A stretch of DNA of 64,000 nt, taken from NCBI RefSeq assembly GCF_900177245.1, contig NZ_FXBM01000001.1, forward strand, positions 1,178,001-1,242,000. The letters are read 5' to 3'. Positions 54,698 through 62,482 of this stretch are shown in pieces (the stretch's first letter is position 1; each line of letters begins with the position of its first letter). The translations under genes and the position numbers were made by a program. The notes beneath the pieces were generated by a model. The model saw only the letters and a list, made by a program, of their open reading frames with translations, made no database searches and was not told where the DNA came from. This DNA is from Rathayibacter oskolensis. GTDB taxonomy: Bacteria; Actinomycetota; Actinomycetes; Actinomycetales; Microbacteriaceae.

Positions 54698-56367
54698 TCA
54701 CGTCGACGGCGGCGCCGGAGCCCGCTCGTGCGGAGGACAATGGACGGATGCTCCTCGCGCTCACCGGCGGCCCCACCGGGGAGTGGACGGCCGTGGCGGT
54801 CGAGTCCGGGTCGGTGGTGGCAGGGGGACGGGGATCCGCCGATCTCGCCGCTTTCGTGCGCGGTCGGGAGGCGGAGCGACCGCGCTGGGTGTGGGACGAC
54901 ACCGCGCGCTGGTATCCCGCGCTGCTCGCGGAGGGCGTCCCCGTCGCGCGCTGCCACGACCTGCGCCTGGCCAGGGCGATCCTCCGGCGCTCGGTCGCGG
55001 CGGCCGGATCCGAGCTCGCGCGGGCGCCGCGCGACGCGTGGGACGCGGAGGCCGCCCCTCCCGCCTCCGGCGACACCCTGCTGGGCTTCGAGGAGGCGCC
55101 CGGTGACGTCGGCGCGCTCGACCCGCTCGCCGAGCTCGCCCGCCAGGAGGAGGCGCTCACCCGCGCGGGAGAGGCCGGCCGTCTGCGGCTGCTCCTCGCA
55201 GCGGAATCCGTCGGCGCCCTCATCGCGAGGGAGATCGCCGCGGCCGGCCTGCCGTGGCGGGCCGACGTGCACGATCGCGTCCTCACCGAGGCGCTGGGGC
55301 CGAGACCGTTCTTCGGCGGGCGCCCCGAGCGGCTCGAGGCGCTGGCGAACCGCATCCGCGACGAGCTGGCGGCTCCGGAGCTGAATCCCGATTCGCCGGC
55401 CGAGCTGATCCGCTCGCTGCGCCGCGGGGGGCTCGCCGTCGAGTCGACCCGCTCGTGGGAGCTGAAAGCGCTGGATCACCCCGTGATCCCTCCGCTGCTG
55501 GAGTACAAGAAGCTCTCGCGGCTGCTGACCGCGAACGGCTGGGCGTGGCTGGACGCGTGGGTCCACGGCGGCCGCTTCCGGCCCGAGTACGTGGTGGGCG
55601 GCGTGGTCACCGGGCGCTGGGCGACCTCCGGAGGTGGCGCGCTCCAGCTCCCGCGGCAGATCCGCGCCGCGGTGGTCGCGGATCCGGGGTGGAAGCTCGT
55701 CGTCGCGGACGCGGCCCAGCTCGAGCCGCGGATCCTCGCGGCGATGTCGGGCGACTCGGCGATGGCTGCGGCGGGAAGGGGCCGCGACCTCTATCAGGGG
55801 ATCGTCGACGCCGGTGTCGTCCCGGACCGCGCGCGGGCGAAGGTCGCGATGCTGGGCGCGATGTACGGCGCGACGAGTGGGGAGGCGGGTCGCCTGCTCC
55901 CGAGGCTGGCGCGCGCCTACCCGGTGTCGGTCGCCCACGTCGAGGCCGCCGCTCGCGCCGGTGAGCGGGGGGAGCCGGTGTCGACCTGGCTCGGCCGCAG
56001 CTCGCCTCCGGGAGCCGCGATCGACGTCGACACCCCGGCCGACGCCAAGAGCGGCCAGCGCGCCCGCGAGTGGGGCCGCTTCACCCGGAACTTCGTCGTG
56101 CAGGGCACGGCGGCCGAGTGGGCGCTCTGCTGGATGGGGGAGCTGCGGGCCCGACTGCGCGCGAGCGCGGACCCCGTGGCCCGCGCCCACCTCGTCTACT
56201 TCCTGCACGACGAGGTCATCGTGCATGCGCCCGAGGAGGCGGCGGAGCATGTCGCCGGGATCGTGCGCGAGTCGGCCGTGCGTGCAGGTCGAGCGCTCTT
56301 CGGCGACTCCGAGGTCGACTTTCCGGTCACCGTCGTCGTCGTCGACTCCTACGACCAGGCGAAGTGA
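54694..56367 (+). CDS. Family A DNA polymerase (bifunctional 3'-5' exonuclease/DNA polymerase type)
   Basis: A 557-residue stand-alone family A polymerase, a type seen in actinobacteria in addition to PolI. It lacks the 5'-nuclease domain. The polymerase motifs are present: motif A VVADAAQLEPRILAAMSGD, motif B RARAKVAMLGAMYGATSGEAG (helix O), and motif C FLHDEVIVHAP, with the HDE triad. The N-terminal region is in the place of the 3'-5' exonuclease, but I see no DxE/DxD acidic set, so proofreading may be lost. GTG 54694 overlaps the previous stop; ATG 54748 is a less likely start. With the upstream SOS promoter, it is probably damage-inducible and used for repair synthesis. Confidence 0.88.
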   Translation: MITSTAAPEPARAEDNGRMLLALTGGPTGEWTAVAVESGSVVAGGRGSADLAAFVRGREAERPRWVWDDTARWYPALLAEGVPVARCHDLRLARAILRRSVAAAGSELARAPRDAWDAEAAPPASGDTLLGFEEAPGDVGALDPLAELARQEEALTRAGEAGRLRLLLAAESVGALIAREIAAAGLPWRADVHDRVLTEALGPRPFFGGRPERLEALANRIRDELAAPELNPDSPAELIRSLRRGGLAVESTRSWELKALDHPVIPPLLEYKKLSRLLTANGWAWLDAWVHGGRFRPEYVVGGVVTGRWATSGGGALQLPRQIRAAVVADPGWKLVVADAAQLEPRILAAMSGDSAMAAAGRGRDLYQGIVDAGVVPDRARAKVAMLGAMYGATSGEAGRLLPRLARAYPVSVAHVEAAARAGERGEPVSTWLGRSSPPGAAIDVDTPADAKSGQRAREWGRFTRNFVVQGTAAEWALCWMGELRARLRASADPVARAHLVYFLHDEVIVHAPEEAAEHVAGIVRESAVRAGRALFGDSEVDFPVTVVVVDSYDQAK

Positions 56368-56403
56368 CCGGCACGGCCGCGACCGGTGCGGCGATCGTGC
56401 GGA

Positions 56404-57729
56404 TCAGTACCAGTGCGGGGTCTTCGAGTTCCACGACGACCACGCGCTGCAGGGCGAGCCGTAGCGGTCCGCGATGTAGGCGAGGCCCCAGTCGATCTGG
56501 GTCGCGGCGTTGGTCTGGTAGTCCGAGCCGTAGGCCGCCATCTTGCTCGCCGGCAGCGCCTGCGGGATCCCGTAGGCGCCGGAGGAGCGGTTCAGCGCGT
56601 TCCAGCGCCACCCCGACTCGCCGTTCCACAGCGGCACGAGGCACGCGTCCATCTGGTCCTGGCCCCAGCCGTAGCGGCCGATCGCCGAGCGAGCGTACGA
56701 CTGCGCCTGCGCGGGGGACATGCCGTCGGTGCGACCGGCGTAGGTACTGAGCGCTGCGATCGTCTTGGCCGTGCTGTCCTTGCCGCTCTGATCGTCGTCG
56801 CCGAGCTCGACCGGTCCGCCTCCGGAGGCCGGCGCGGCGGGTGCGGGGCCGGCGGCCGGCGCCGGGGCGTTCGCGGCCTGCTGACGGCGGGCTTCGTCCT
56901 CGGCGGCGAGGCGCGACAGGCGCTCCTGCTCCTCGAACGCGGCCTTCGCCTCCTGGCCGGTGGCGTACTCCTCCTCGAGCTCCGCCGTCGTGTCCTTGAG
57001 AGAGGCGAGCTGCTCGTACAGCTGTGAGCTGTACTGCTCCTGCTCGGCGACCTTCGCGTCGGCCGCGGCCTGCGCCTCCTGCGCCGTCGCGAGGGCGTCC
57101 TCGGCCGCCGTCGCGAGCGAGACCCGCTCGCTGCGCGCCTGCTCGGCCTGGGCGGCGAGCGAGCCCGCCTCGTTCTCGGTCGACTCCGCCGCGGTCTGCA
57201 GGCGACTCGTCTGCAGGGTGAGCTGACTCATCGTGCCGAGACGGTAGAGGAGCTCGTCGGACTCCTGTCCGCCGATGAGGAGGTTCAGTGTCGTGTCGGT
57301 CCCGCCGTTGCGGTACAGCTGAGCGGCGAGGCGCCCCGCCTGCTCCTTGGCGGCGTCGGCGTCCGCACGTGCGGCATCGGCGCGCTCCTCGAGGGCGCTC
57401 ACGCGCTGCGTCGCCTCGTCGAGAGCGCTCCGGGCCGCATCGGCCTCGGCCGCGCGGGCGATGGCGGCGTCCGTGAGTGTCGCGGCCTGGTCCCGCAGAT
57501 CCGCGAGGAACGCGGTGATGCGGTCGACCTCGGCGGCGGTCGCGCTCTCGCTCGACTTCGCCGCCTCCACATCCGACCACGACGGGTAGTCGGAGGGATC
57601 GTAGGCGGCCGACGCGGTCAGGGGGGAGGCCAGCGCGGCGCACAGCACGAGAACAGTGCCCGCACCCGCCGCGACGAGGCGTCGACGCGCGCGCGAGGGT
57701 GCGCGGACGCCGAAGGGGGAGCGGGACAT
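56404..57729 (-). CDS. Secreted coiled-coil protein with C-terminal transglycosylase-like domain
   Basis: A 441-residue exported cell-wall protein. Residues 1-45 hold a signal peptide (RRRLVAAGAGTVLVLCAALA and ASPLTASAA). Residues 50-310 form a long Ala/Glu-rich coiled coil of PcsB/RipA-like type, followed by a Pro/Ala linker. The C-terminal 90 residues form a lysozyme-like/APF domain with catalytic-type Glu in PLWNGESGWRWNALNRSSGAYGIPQA. Together these suggest a peptidoglycan-remodelling or cell-separation factor. ATG 57729..57727 follows a TAGGCT box by seven bases; a longer upstream frame overlaps the PadR gene. No NlpC/P60 domain. Confidence 0.87.
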   Translation of the reverse strand: MSRSPFGVRAPSRARRRLVAAGAGTVLVLCAALASPLTASAAYDPSDYPSWSDVEAAKSSESATAAEVDRITAFLADLRDQAATLTDAAIARAAEADAARSALDEATQRVSALEERADAARADADAAKEQAGRLAAQLYRNGGTDTTLNLLIGGQESDELLYRLGTMSQLTLQTSRLQTAAESTENEAGSLAAQAEQARSERVSLATAAEDALATAQEAQAAADAKVAEQEQYSSQLYEQLASLKDTTAELEEEYATGQEAKAAFEEQERLSRLAAEDEARRQQAANAPAPAAGPAPAAPASGGGPVELGDDDQSGKDSTAKTIAALSTYAGRTDGMSPAQAQSYARSAIGRYGWGQDQMDACLVPLWNGESGWRWNALNRSSGAYGIPQALPASKMAAYGSDYQTNAATQIDWGLAYIADRYGSPCSAWSSWNSKTPHWY

Positions 57730-57739
57730 GCGGACCAGC

Positions 57740-58327
57740 CTAAGCGACGGCTCCTGTCCCTGTCTCGTCTCGCGGAACGGCCCGACGGCCTCGGCGGGGG
57801 CGCTCGAGAGCGAACCCGCGCACCCCCGAAGTGGTCGCACCGCCCGAGAGCTCCTCGCGCGCGGCGGACAGGAGGCTGCGCAGTGCCTCCTCGCGGACGA
57901 GGACGGCGCGGGCGGCGAGCCGGCGCTGGGGGTGCTCGTCGTCGAGCTCGGGGTCGGCCGCGCCCACCGACGCCGCTTCGTACGCGTCGAGGACGGTGCC
58001 GAGGTGGGCGCCCGGCAGGCTGGAGGCGAGCAGGACGCGGTCGAGGACGTCGTCCCAGTCCTCCTCGGCGGAGGCGCCGTCGCCGCTCAGCCATGCGGTC
58101 GCCTCGGCGCGGCCCTCGTCGGTCAGGGCGTGCAGGGGGAGACCGTCGTCGGTGGTTCCCGCGCCCGCGACCAGTCCCCGCTCGCGGAGGCGCTCGAGCG
58201 TGGAGTAGATCTGACCGACGTTGACCCGTCGCCGGTGCGCGGCTCGGTCGAGCAGTTCGGCGTGCAGCTGCAGCCCGTAGGCGGGACCGAGGGTGAGGAG
58301 GGCGAGCAGGCCGTCACGGACCGACAC
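57740..58327 (-). CDS. PadR family transcriptional regulator
   Basis: A 195-residue regulator with an N-terminal winged helix (SVRDGLLALLTLGPAYGLQL and GQIYSTLERLRERGLVA) and a C-terminal helical dimerization region (PadR C-terminal type, about residues 85-185). GTG 58327..58325 has GAGGAG five bases upstream; the longer open frame extends through the DUF3145 promoter. PadR proteins often repress exporter or stress genes near them; its partner could be the DUF3145 promoter region or itself. It is 10 bases upstream of the coiled-coil gene, transcribed in the same direction. Confidence 0.88.
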   Translation of the reverse strand: MSVRDGLLALLTLGPAYGLQLHAELLDRAAHRRRVNVGQIYSTLERLRERGLVAGAGTTDDGLPLHALTDEGRAEATAWLSGDGASAEEDWDDVLDRVLLASSLPGAHLGTVLDAYEAASVGAADPELDDEHPQRRLAARAVLVREEALRSLLSAAREELSGGATTSGVRGFALERPRRGRRAVPRDETGTGAVA

Positions 58328-58437
58328 GGAGCTCCTCTCGGACGGATCCGCGGGAGCACAGGATCGCGGGCGGCACGGACGATCCCGAGTATAAACAGGG
58401 GATCCGGGCCCACCGGCGGTCGGCGCGGCGAGCCGTC

Positions 58438-58466
58438 TTGTCGAGGGGAGGGGCCTCCTGCATAAT
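58438..58466 (+). promoter_or_regulatory. Promoter upstream of DUF3145 gene
   Basis: TTGTCG (58438-58443) and CATAAT (58461-58466) with a spacing of exactly 17 bases, about 100 bases before the DUF3145 ATG. One of the closest matches to the consensus in the window. Confidence 0.75.
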
Positions 58467-58568
58467 TCGTCGTGGTGGCTCGTCCACCGTCTAATCGAAT
58501 AAGGCACCGCTAGTCGTTTCGTGGTCCGGGTCGTTGGGGAAGACGCACCGGGACGAACGGAGGACAGC

Positions 58569-59072
58569 ATGGTGGCGCAGCAGACTCGGGGTGTGCTCTT
58601 CGTGCACTCCGCCCCCCGCGCGCTCTGCCCCCACCTCGAGTGGGGAGCAGGACGCGCTCTCGGTCGTGCCGTGAACTTCCCATGGATCGAGCAGCCTGTT
58701 CTCCGAGGCACGCAGCGGGCGGAGTTCGAGTGGGAGGGCCCGGCCGGTACCGGCGCGACGATCGCCTCCGCTCTCAGGGGGTGGGCCGATGTCCGCTACG
58801 AGGTGACGGAGGAGCCGTCGCCCGGCACCGACGGCGGACGCTGGATGCACACCCCGGCCCTCGGCATCTTCTTCGCGCAGACCGACAGCGTGGGCAACAC
58901 GGTGATCCCGGAGGATCGTGTGCGCGCCGCCATGGAGAACGCGGGCGCCGACCCCATCGAGCTCCATCGTGAACTCCGCCTCGCCCTCGGCCAGGCCTGG
59001 GAGGACGAGCTCGAGCCTTTCCGCGCCGCGAGCGACTTCGCGCCGGTCGTCTGGCTCCACGGCGTCGGCTGA
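58569..59072 (+). CDS. DUF3145 domain-containing protein
   Basis: A 167-residue protein of the actinobacterial DUF3145 family, whose function is unknown. The N-terminus TRGVLFVHSAPRALCPHLEWG is the family signature, followed by WIEQPVLRGTQRAEFEWEGP, the GKILASAL-like segment TGATIASALRGWADVRYEVT, and the C-terminal HRELRLALGQAWEDELEPFR. ATG 58569 has GGAGG six bases upstream; the longer start is unlikely. It is divergent from the padR gene and stands near the fatty-acid synthesis cluster, as in related genomes. Confidence 0.92.
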   Translation: MVAQQTRGVLFVHSAPRALCPHLEWGAGRALGRAVNFPWIEQPVLRGTQRAEFEWEGPAGTGATIASALRGWADVRYEVTEEPSPGTDGGRWMHTPALGIFFAQTDSVGNTVIPEDRVRAAMENAGADPIELHRELRLALGQAWEDELEPFRAASDFAPVVWLHGVG

Positions 59073-59163
59073 GCAGTGCGGTGTTCGTCTGGATGCCTCG
59101 CTGTGCGAGGCATCGCGCGGTCGGCCTATCGGGATGGTCGCGTCGTGTAGAGCGGGTCGCGGT

Positions 59164-59673
59164 CGGCGACGCCGATTCGCTAGAACGCGAATCGCCGGAT
59201 ACGCCTCCCCCCTGCGGGGTGTGAGCCCGAGGTCGGAGGTCCGCCGGTGGCCGCTCCGGCTCGCCGAACCCGCCCTGGCTCTCGGATTCCGGCCGATCCA
59301 ACGAGCTCAACTCGTCCTCACGAGCCGAAAGCACCCACCCGTCAACCAACGGGCCACGCGGCGTAGCCCGCGATCTGACCAGCGAGTGACGCGGCGTAGC
59401 CCGCGACCTGATCAGCGAGCGACGCGGCGTAGCCCGCGACCTGACCAGCGAGTAACGCGGCGTAGCCCGCGACCTGACCAGCGAGTAACGCGGCGTAGCC
59501 CGCGACCTGACCAGCGAGTAACGCGGCGAAGCCCGCGACCTGATCAGCGACGTGCACCCGCACCACGATCCTCGAGGTGCGGTGCGCCCTGATCCTCGGT
59601 GTCGGGGTGGACGACCACCCTCGCGGTAGGAGGCGTATCCGGCGATTCGCGTTCCAGCGAATCGACGTCGCCG
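59164..59673. mobile_element. MITE-like element with 45-bp terminal inverted repeats
   Basis: A 45-bp sequence at 59164-59208 is repeated in inverse orientation at 59629-59673, 43 of 45 bases matching. Each arm contains a perfect 8-bp palindrome (CGATTCGC-6-GCGAATCG). The roughly 420-base interior has no gene but carries six 33-bp tandem repeats. The overall plan, terminal inverted repeats without a transposase, is that of a non-autonomous element or a REP-derived cassette. I see no clear target-site duplication. Confidence 0.6.
59353..59552. repeat. 33-bp tandem repeat, six copies
   Basis: The segment GCGTAGCCCGCG recurs at 59361, 59394, 59427, 59460, 59493 and 59526 (the last as GCGAAG), an exact 33-base period. 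The full unit is about ACCTGACCAGCGAGTAACGC followed by GGCGTAGCCCGCG. Copies differ at only a few positions. Confidence 0.9.
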
Positions 59674-59747
59674 GACAGCGACCGGCCCTGCGGAACGCAA
59701 CCCCCCATGAAGCGGACGCGCCTGCGCCGCGCGATGCGCGGCGCAGC

Positions 59748-59802
59748 CCGCGTTCAGCTCGGTGGAGCGGGGCTACGCCCCGCTACACCGACCTGAACGC
59801 GG
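59748..59802 (-). terminator. 26-bp hairpin overlapping the fabF stop codon
   Basis: Two 26-base arms (59748-59773 and 59777-59802) pair with only two mismatches and a three-base TAC loop. The right arm contains the last codons and stop of fabF, so the left arm is effectively an inverted copy of the gene's end. It is well placed to end transcription of the fab operon, although there is no T-tract. Confidence 0.65.
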
Positions 59803-61021
59803 CAACAGCATTGTGCCCCCCGAACCCGAACGAGTTGGAGAGGGCGACGAGGGGCCCGTCGCCGAGGGGGCGGGGGGTGGTGACCACGTCGAGGGGGATG
59901 TCGGGGTCCTGCTCGGTGAGGTTGATCGTGGGCGGGGCGATGCGCTCGTGGAGGGCGAGGACCGTGAAGATCGCCTCGAGGGCGCCGGTGCCTCCGAGCA
60001 GGTGGCCGGTGGCCGCCTTGGTGGCCGAGACGGCGATGTTCGGGAGGTGGTCGCCGAAGACCCGGAGGAGGGCGCGGTACTCGGCGATGTCGCCGACGGG
60101 GGTGCTGGTCGCGTGGGCGTTGACGTGCACGACGTCGGTGCGCGCGGCTCCGGCCTGCTCGAGGGCCTCGATCATGGCGCGGGCGGCCGCGGAGCCCTCG
60201 GGGTCGGGTGCGGTGATGTGGTACGAGTCGCTCGTGACGGCTCCGCCGGCGAGCTCGGCGTAGATGCGCGCGCCGCGGGCGAGAGCGTGCTCCTCGGTCT
60301 CGAGGACGAGGGTGGCTGCGCCCTCGCCGAGGACGAAGCCGTCGCGGGACACGTCGTAGGGGCGGGAGGCGCGGGCGGGGTCGTCGTTGCGGCGCGAGAG
60401 GGCCTGCATCGAGGCGAAGGCGGCGATCGGCAGGGGGTGCACGACCGACTCGGTGCCGCCGGCGAGGACGACGTCGGCGAGGCCGCGCTGGAGGTGCTCG
60501 TAGGCGTTGGCGATCGCCTCCGTGCTCGAGGCGCAGGCCGAGACGTCGGTGCGGGCGAAGGCGCGGGAGGGGATCGCCATGCTCACGGCCGCGGCGGCGG
60601 CGTTCGGCATCAGCATGGGGATCGTCATGGGGAGCACGCGGCGCGGTCCCCGCTCGCGGAGGGTGTCCCACGCGTCGGTGAGGGTCCAGAGCCCGCCGAT
60701 GCCGGTCGAGTAGTCGACTCCGACGCGCAGCGGGTCGACGTCGGTGATGCCGGAGTCGGCCCACGCCTCGCGGGCCGAGATCAGCGCGAACTGGCTCGAC
60801 GGGTCGAGGCGCTTGGCCTCGGGACGGGAGAGGACCTCCTCGGGGCGGACCTTGGCCTGCCCGGCGAAGGTGACCGGGATCTCGAGCTCCGACACCCAGT
60901 CGGCCTCGATGGTGCTGACACCCGACTCGCCGGCGAGGAGTGCGGTCCACGACTCCCTGGCCGTTCCTCCGAGGGGAGTGCTGGCGCCGATGCCGGTGAC
61001 GACGATTTTCTTGGGTCTCAT
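59783..61021 (-). CDS. fabF: 3-oxoacyl-[acyl-carrier-protein] synthase II
   Basis: Condensing enzyme that elongates acyl-ACP with malonyl-ACP in type II fatty-acid synthesis. The 412-residue protein starts MRPKKIVVTGIGASTPLG and has the Cys-His-His triad: Cys in TDVSACASSTEAIANAYE, His in VNAHATSTPVGD and His in KAATGHLLGGTGA, and the terminal NSFGFGGHNAV. ATG 61021..61019 was chosen; an upstream in-frame start adds 14 residues unlike the family. It is the last gene of the fabD-fabH-acpP-fabF operon, and its stop lies within a large hairpin. Confidence 0.96.
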   Translation of the reverse strand: MRPKKIVVTGIGASTPLGGTARESWTALLAGESGVSTIEADWVSELEIPVTFAGQAKVRPEEVLSRPEAKRLDPSSQFALISAREAWADSGITDVDPLRVGVDYSTGIGGLWTLTDAWDTLRERGPRRVLPMTIPMLMPNAAAAAVSMAIPSRAFARTDVSACASSTEAIANAYEHLQRGLADVVLAGGTESVVHPLPIAAFASMQALSRRNDDPARASRPYDVSRDGFVLGEGAATLVLETEEHALARGARIYAELAGGAVTSDSYHITAPDPEGSAAARAMIEALEQAGAARTDVVHVNAHATSTPVGDIAEYRALLRVFGDHLPNIAVSATKAATGHLLGGTGALEAIFTVLALHERIAPPTINLTEQDPDIPLDVVTTPRPLGDGPLVALSNSFGFGGHNAVAAFRSV

Positions 61022-61125
61022 GACGACGATCTCTGTTCCGTGACGGGTGGGTGCCGGGCGCACCCCGGCCGGGCTCTGGCCCGGGCCGGGGTGTCCGCCT
61101 CGAGGGCGGGGAGCGCGGGCGCTGG

Positions 61126-61374
61126 CTACGCGGAGGCGTTGACGATGAAGGTGACCGCGTCGCCGACCGTCTTGAGGTTCTTGACCTCGTCGTCGGGGAT
61201 CTTCACGTCGAACTTCTCCTCGGCGTTGACGACGATCGTCATCATCGAGATGGAGTCGATGTCGAGGTCGTCGGTGAACGACTTGTCCATCTCGACGGAA
61301 TCGGTCGCGATGCCCGTCTCGTCATTGACCAGTTCGGCCAGGCCGGCGAGGACTTCTTCGGTGGACAGTGCCAT
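61126..61374 (-). CDS. acpP: Acyl carrier protein
   Basis: The 82-residue acidic carrier of growing acyl chains. The phosphopantetheine attachment Ser is in DDLDIDSISMMTIV. The protein has the four-helix ACP pattern, from MALSTEEVLAGLAELVNDE to TVGDAVTFIVNASA. GGAGAG precedes the ATG. It lies between fabH and fabF. Confidence 0.97.
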   Translation of the reverse strand: MALSTEEVLAGLAELVNDETGIATDSVEMDKSFTDDLDIDSISMMTIVVNAEEKFDVKIPDDEVKNLKTVGDAVTFIVNASA

Positions 61375-61465
61375 GGTTCTCTCCTTGAGGGTGTGTTTCG
61401 GGCGTTCGTCGAAAACAGGTGTTCGTCGTGTGACCGTGGTCAGTTTAGGGGTGGGGTCGCGACCC

Positions 61466-62470
61466 TCACGGGAGCACCACGACCTGCGCGCCGAAGACGA
61501 GTCCGGCGCCGAAGCCGATCTGGAGGGCGAGTCCGCCGCTGAGCTCGGGGTGCTCCTCGAGCAGGCGGTGGGTGGCGAGCGGGATGGAGGCGGCCGAGGT
61601 GTTGCCGGTCGTCTCGATGTCGCGGCCGATCGCGACGGTCTCGGGCAGCTTCAGCTGCTTGGCGAGCTCGTCGATGATGCGCATGTTGGCCTGGTGCGGG
61701 ATGAATGCGGCGAGGTCCTCGGGCTCGACGCCCGCCTCCGCCAGCGCCTGCTTCGCGACCTTCGCCATCTCCCAGACCGCCCAGCGAAACACAGACGGGC
61801 CGTCCTGACGAAGCGTCGGCCACTCCGCGACGCCGTCGCGGTAGGCCTGCAGCGGGTTGTCCATGCCGACGGTGTCCCACTTGGATCCGTCCGAGCCCCA
61901 GACCGTCTTCGAGATGCCAGCGGAGTCGCTCGGCCCGACGACCGCGGCGCCCGCGCCGTCTCCGAGGAGGAAGGAGATGCTGCGGTCGGTCGACTTGACG
62001 AGATCGGACAGCTTCTCGGTGCCGACGACGAGGACGTACTCGGCGAGGCCGGAGCGGACGAACGAGTCGGCCTGGGCGATGCCGTAGGTGTAGCCGGCGC
62101 AGGCGGCGGAGATGTCGTAGGCGGGAGCCGGGTTCGCGCCGATCCGGTCGGCGAGGAGCGCGGCCAGCGACGGCGTCTGCACCGTGTTGCTGATGGTCGA
62201 CACGAGGACGACGCCGATCTGGTCGGGGCGGATGCCGGCCTTCTCGATCGCCTCGAGGGAGGCGGTGGTCGCGAGGTCGACGGCCTGGACGTCGGCCGAG
62301 GCGCGTCGGCGCTCGATGATGCCGGTGCGCTGGCGGATCCACTCGTCGGAGGAGTTGATCGGGCCGACGAGGTCGTCGTTGGGGACGACGAGGTCGCCCC
62401 GTGCCGCGCCGAGACCGAGGATCCGGGTGTAGGCGCTGCCGCTGGACTGGGTGAGGGTGGGGGTGGTCAT
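61466..62470 (-). CDS. fabH: 3-oxoacyl-[acyl-carrier-protein] synthase III
   Basis: Starter condensing enzyme that joins an acyl-CoA with malonyl-ACP. In bacteria rich in branched fatty acids it uses branched-chain acyl-CoA. The 334-residue protein has catalytic Cys in SAACAGYTYGIAQA, His in AAFIPHQANMRIID and Asn in ETTGNTSAASIPLA, plus the RQRTGIIERR CoA-binding arginine region near residue 48. GGAGAG lies eight bases before the ATG. It lies 12 bases after fabD, and acpP follows about 91 bases later. Confidence 0.96.
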   Translation of the reverse strand: MTTPTLTQSSGSAYTRILGLGAARGDLVVPNDDLVGPINSSDEWIRQRTGIIERRRASADVQAVDLATTASLEAIEKAGIRPDQIGVVLVSTISNTVQTPSLAALLADRIGANPAPAYDISAACAGYTYGIAQADSFVRSGLAEYVLVVGTEKLSDLVKSTDRSISFLLGDGAGAAVVGPSDSAGISKTVWGSDGSKWDTVGMDNPLQAYRDGVAEWPTLRQDGPSVFRWAVWEMAKVAKQALAEAGVEPEDLAAFIPHQANMRIIDELAKQLKLPETVAIGRDIETTGNTSAASIPLATHRLLEEHPELSGGLALQIGFGAGLVFGAQVVVLP

Positions 62471-62482
62471 CTGTCTCTCCTG

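Larger units (their letters stand above)
59073..59782. other. Long intergenic region made of repeats; no gene seen
   Basis: About 710 bases between the DUF3145 gene and fabF contain a MITE-like structure (59164-59673), a small perfect hairpin GCGCCGCGC-GAT-GCGCGGCGC at about 59724-59744, and the fabF 3' hairpin. Open frames across it, including one encoding an 11-residue repeat (QVAGYAALLAG), arise because the 33-bp unit is a multiple of three. I do not consider them genes. Confidence 0.7.

Noticed and set aside
59355-59552. Possible CRISPR array
   Set aside because: The 33-bp units are directly contiguous, with no unique spacers and no cas genes nearby.
59342-59566. 74-codon leftward frame encoding an 11-residue repeat (QVAGYAALLAG)
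   Set aside because: The 33-bp minisatellite is a multiple of three, so several frames stay open; no start signals or conserved context.
58774-59700. 308-codon leftward frame with RSRATPRYSLV repeats
   Set aside because: It overlaps the real DUF3145 gene and reads through the tandem repeats; composition is that of a shadow frame.
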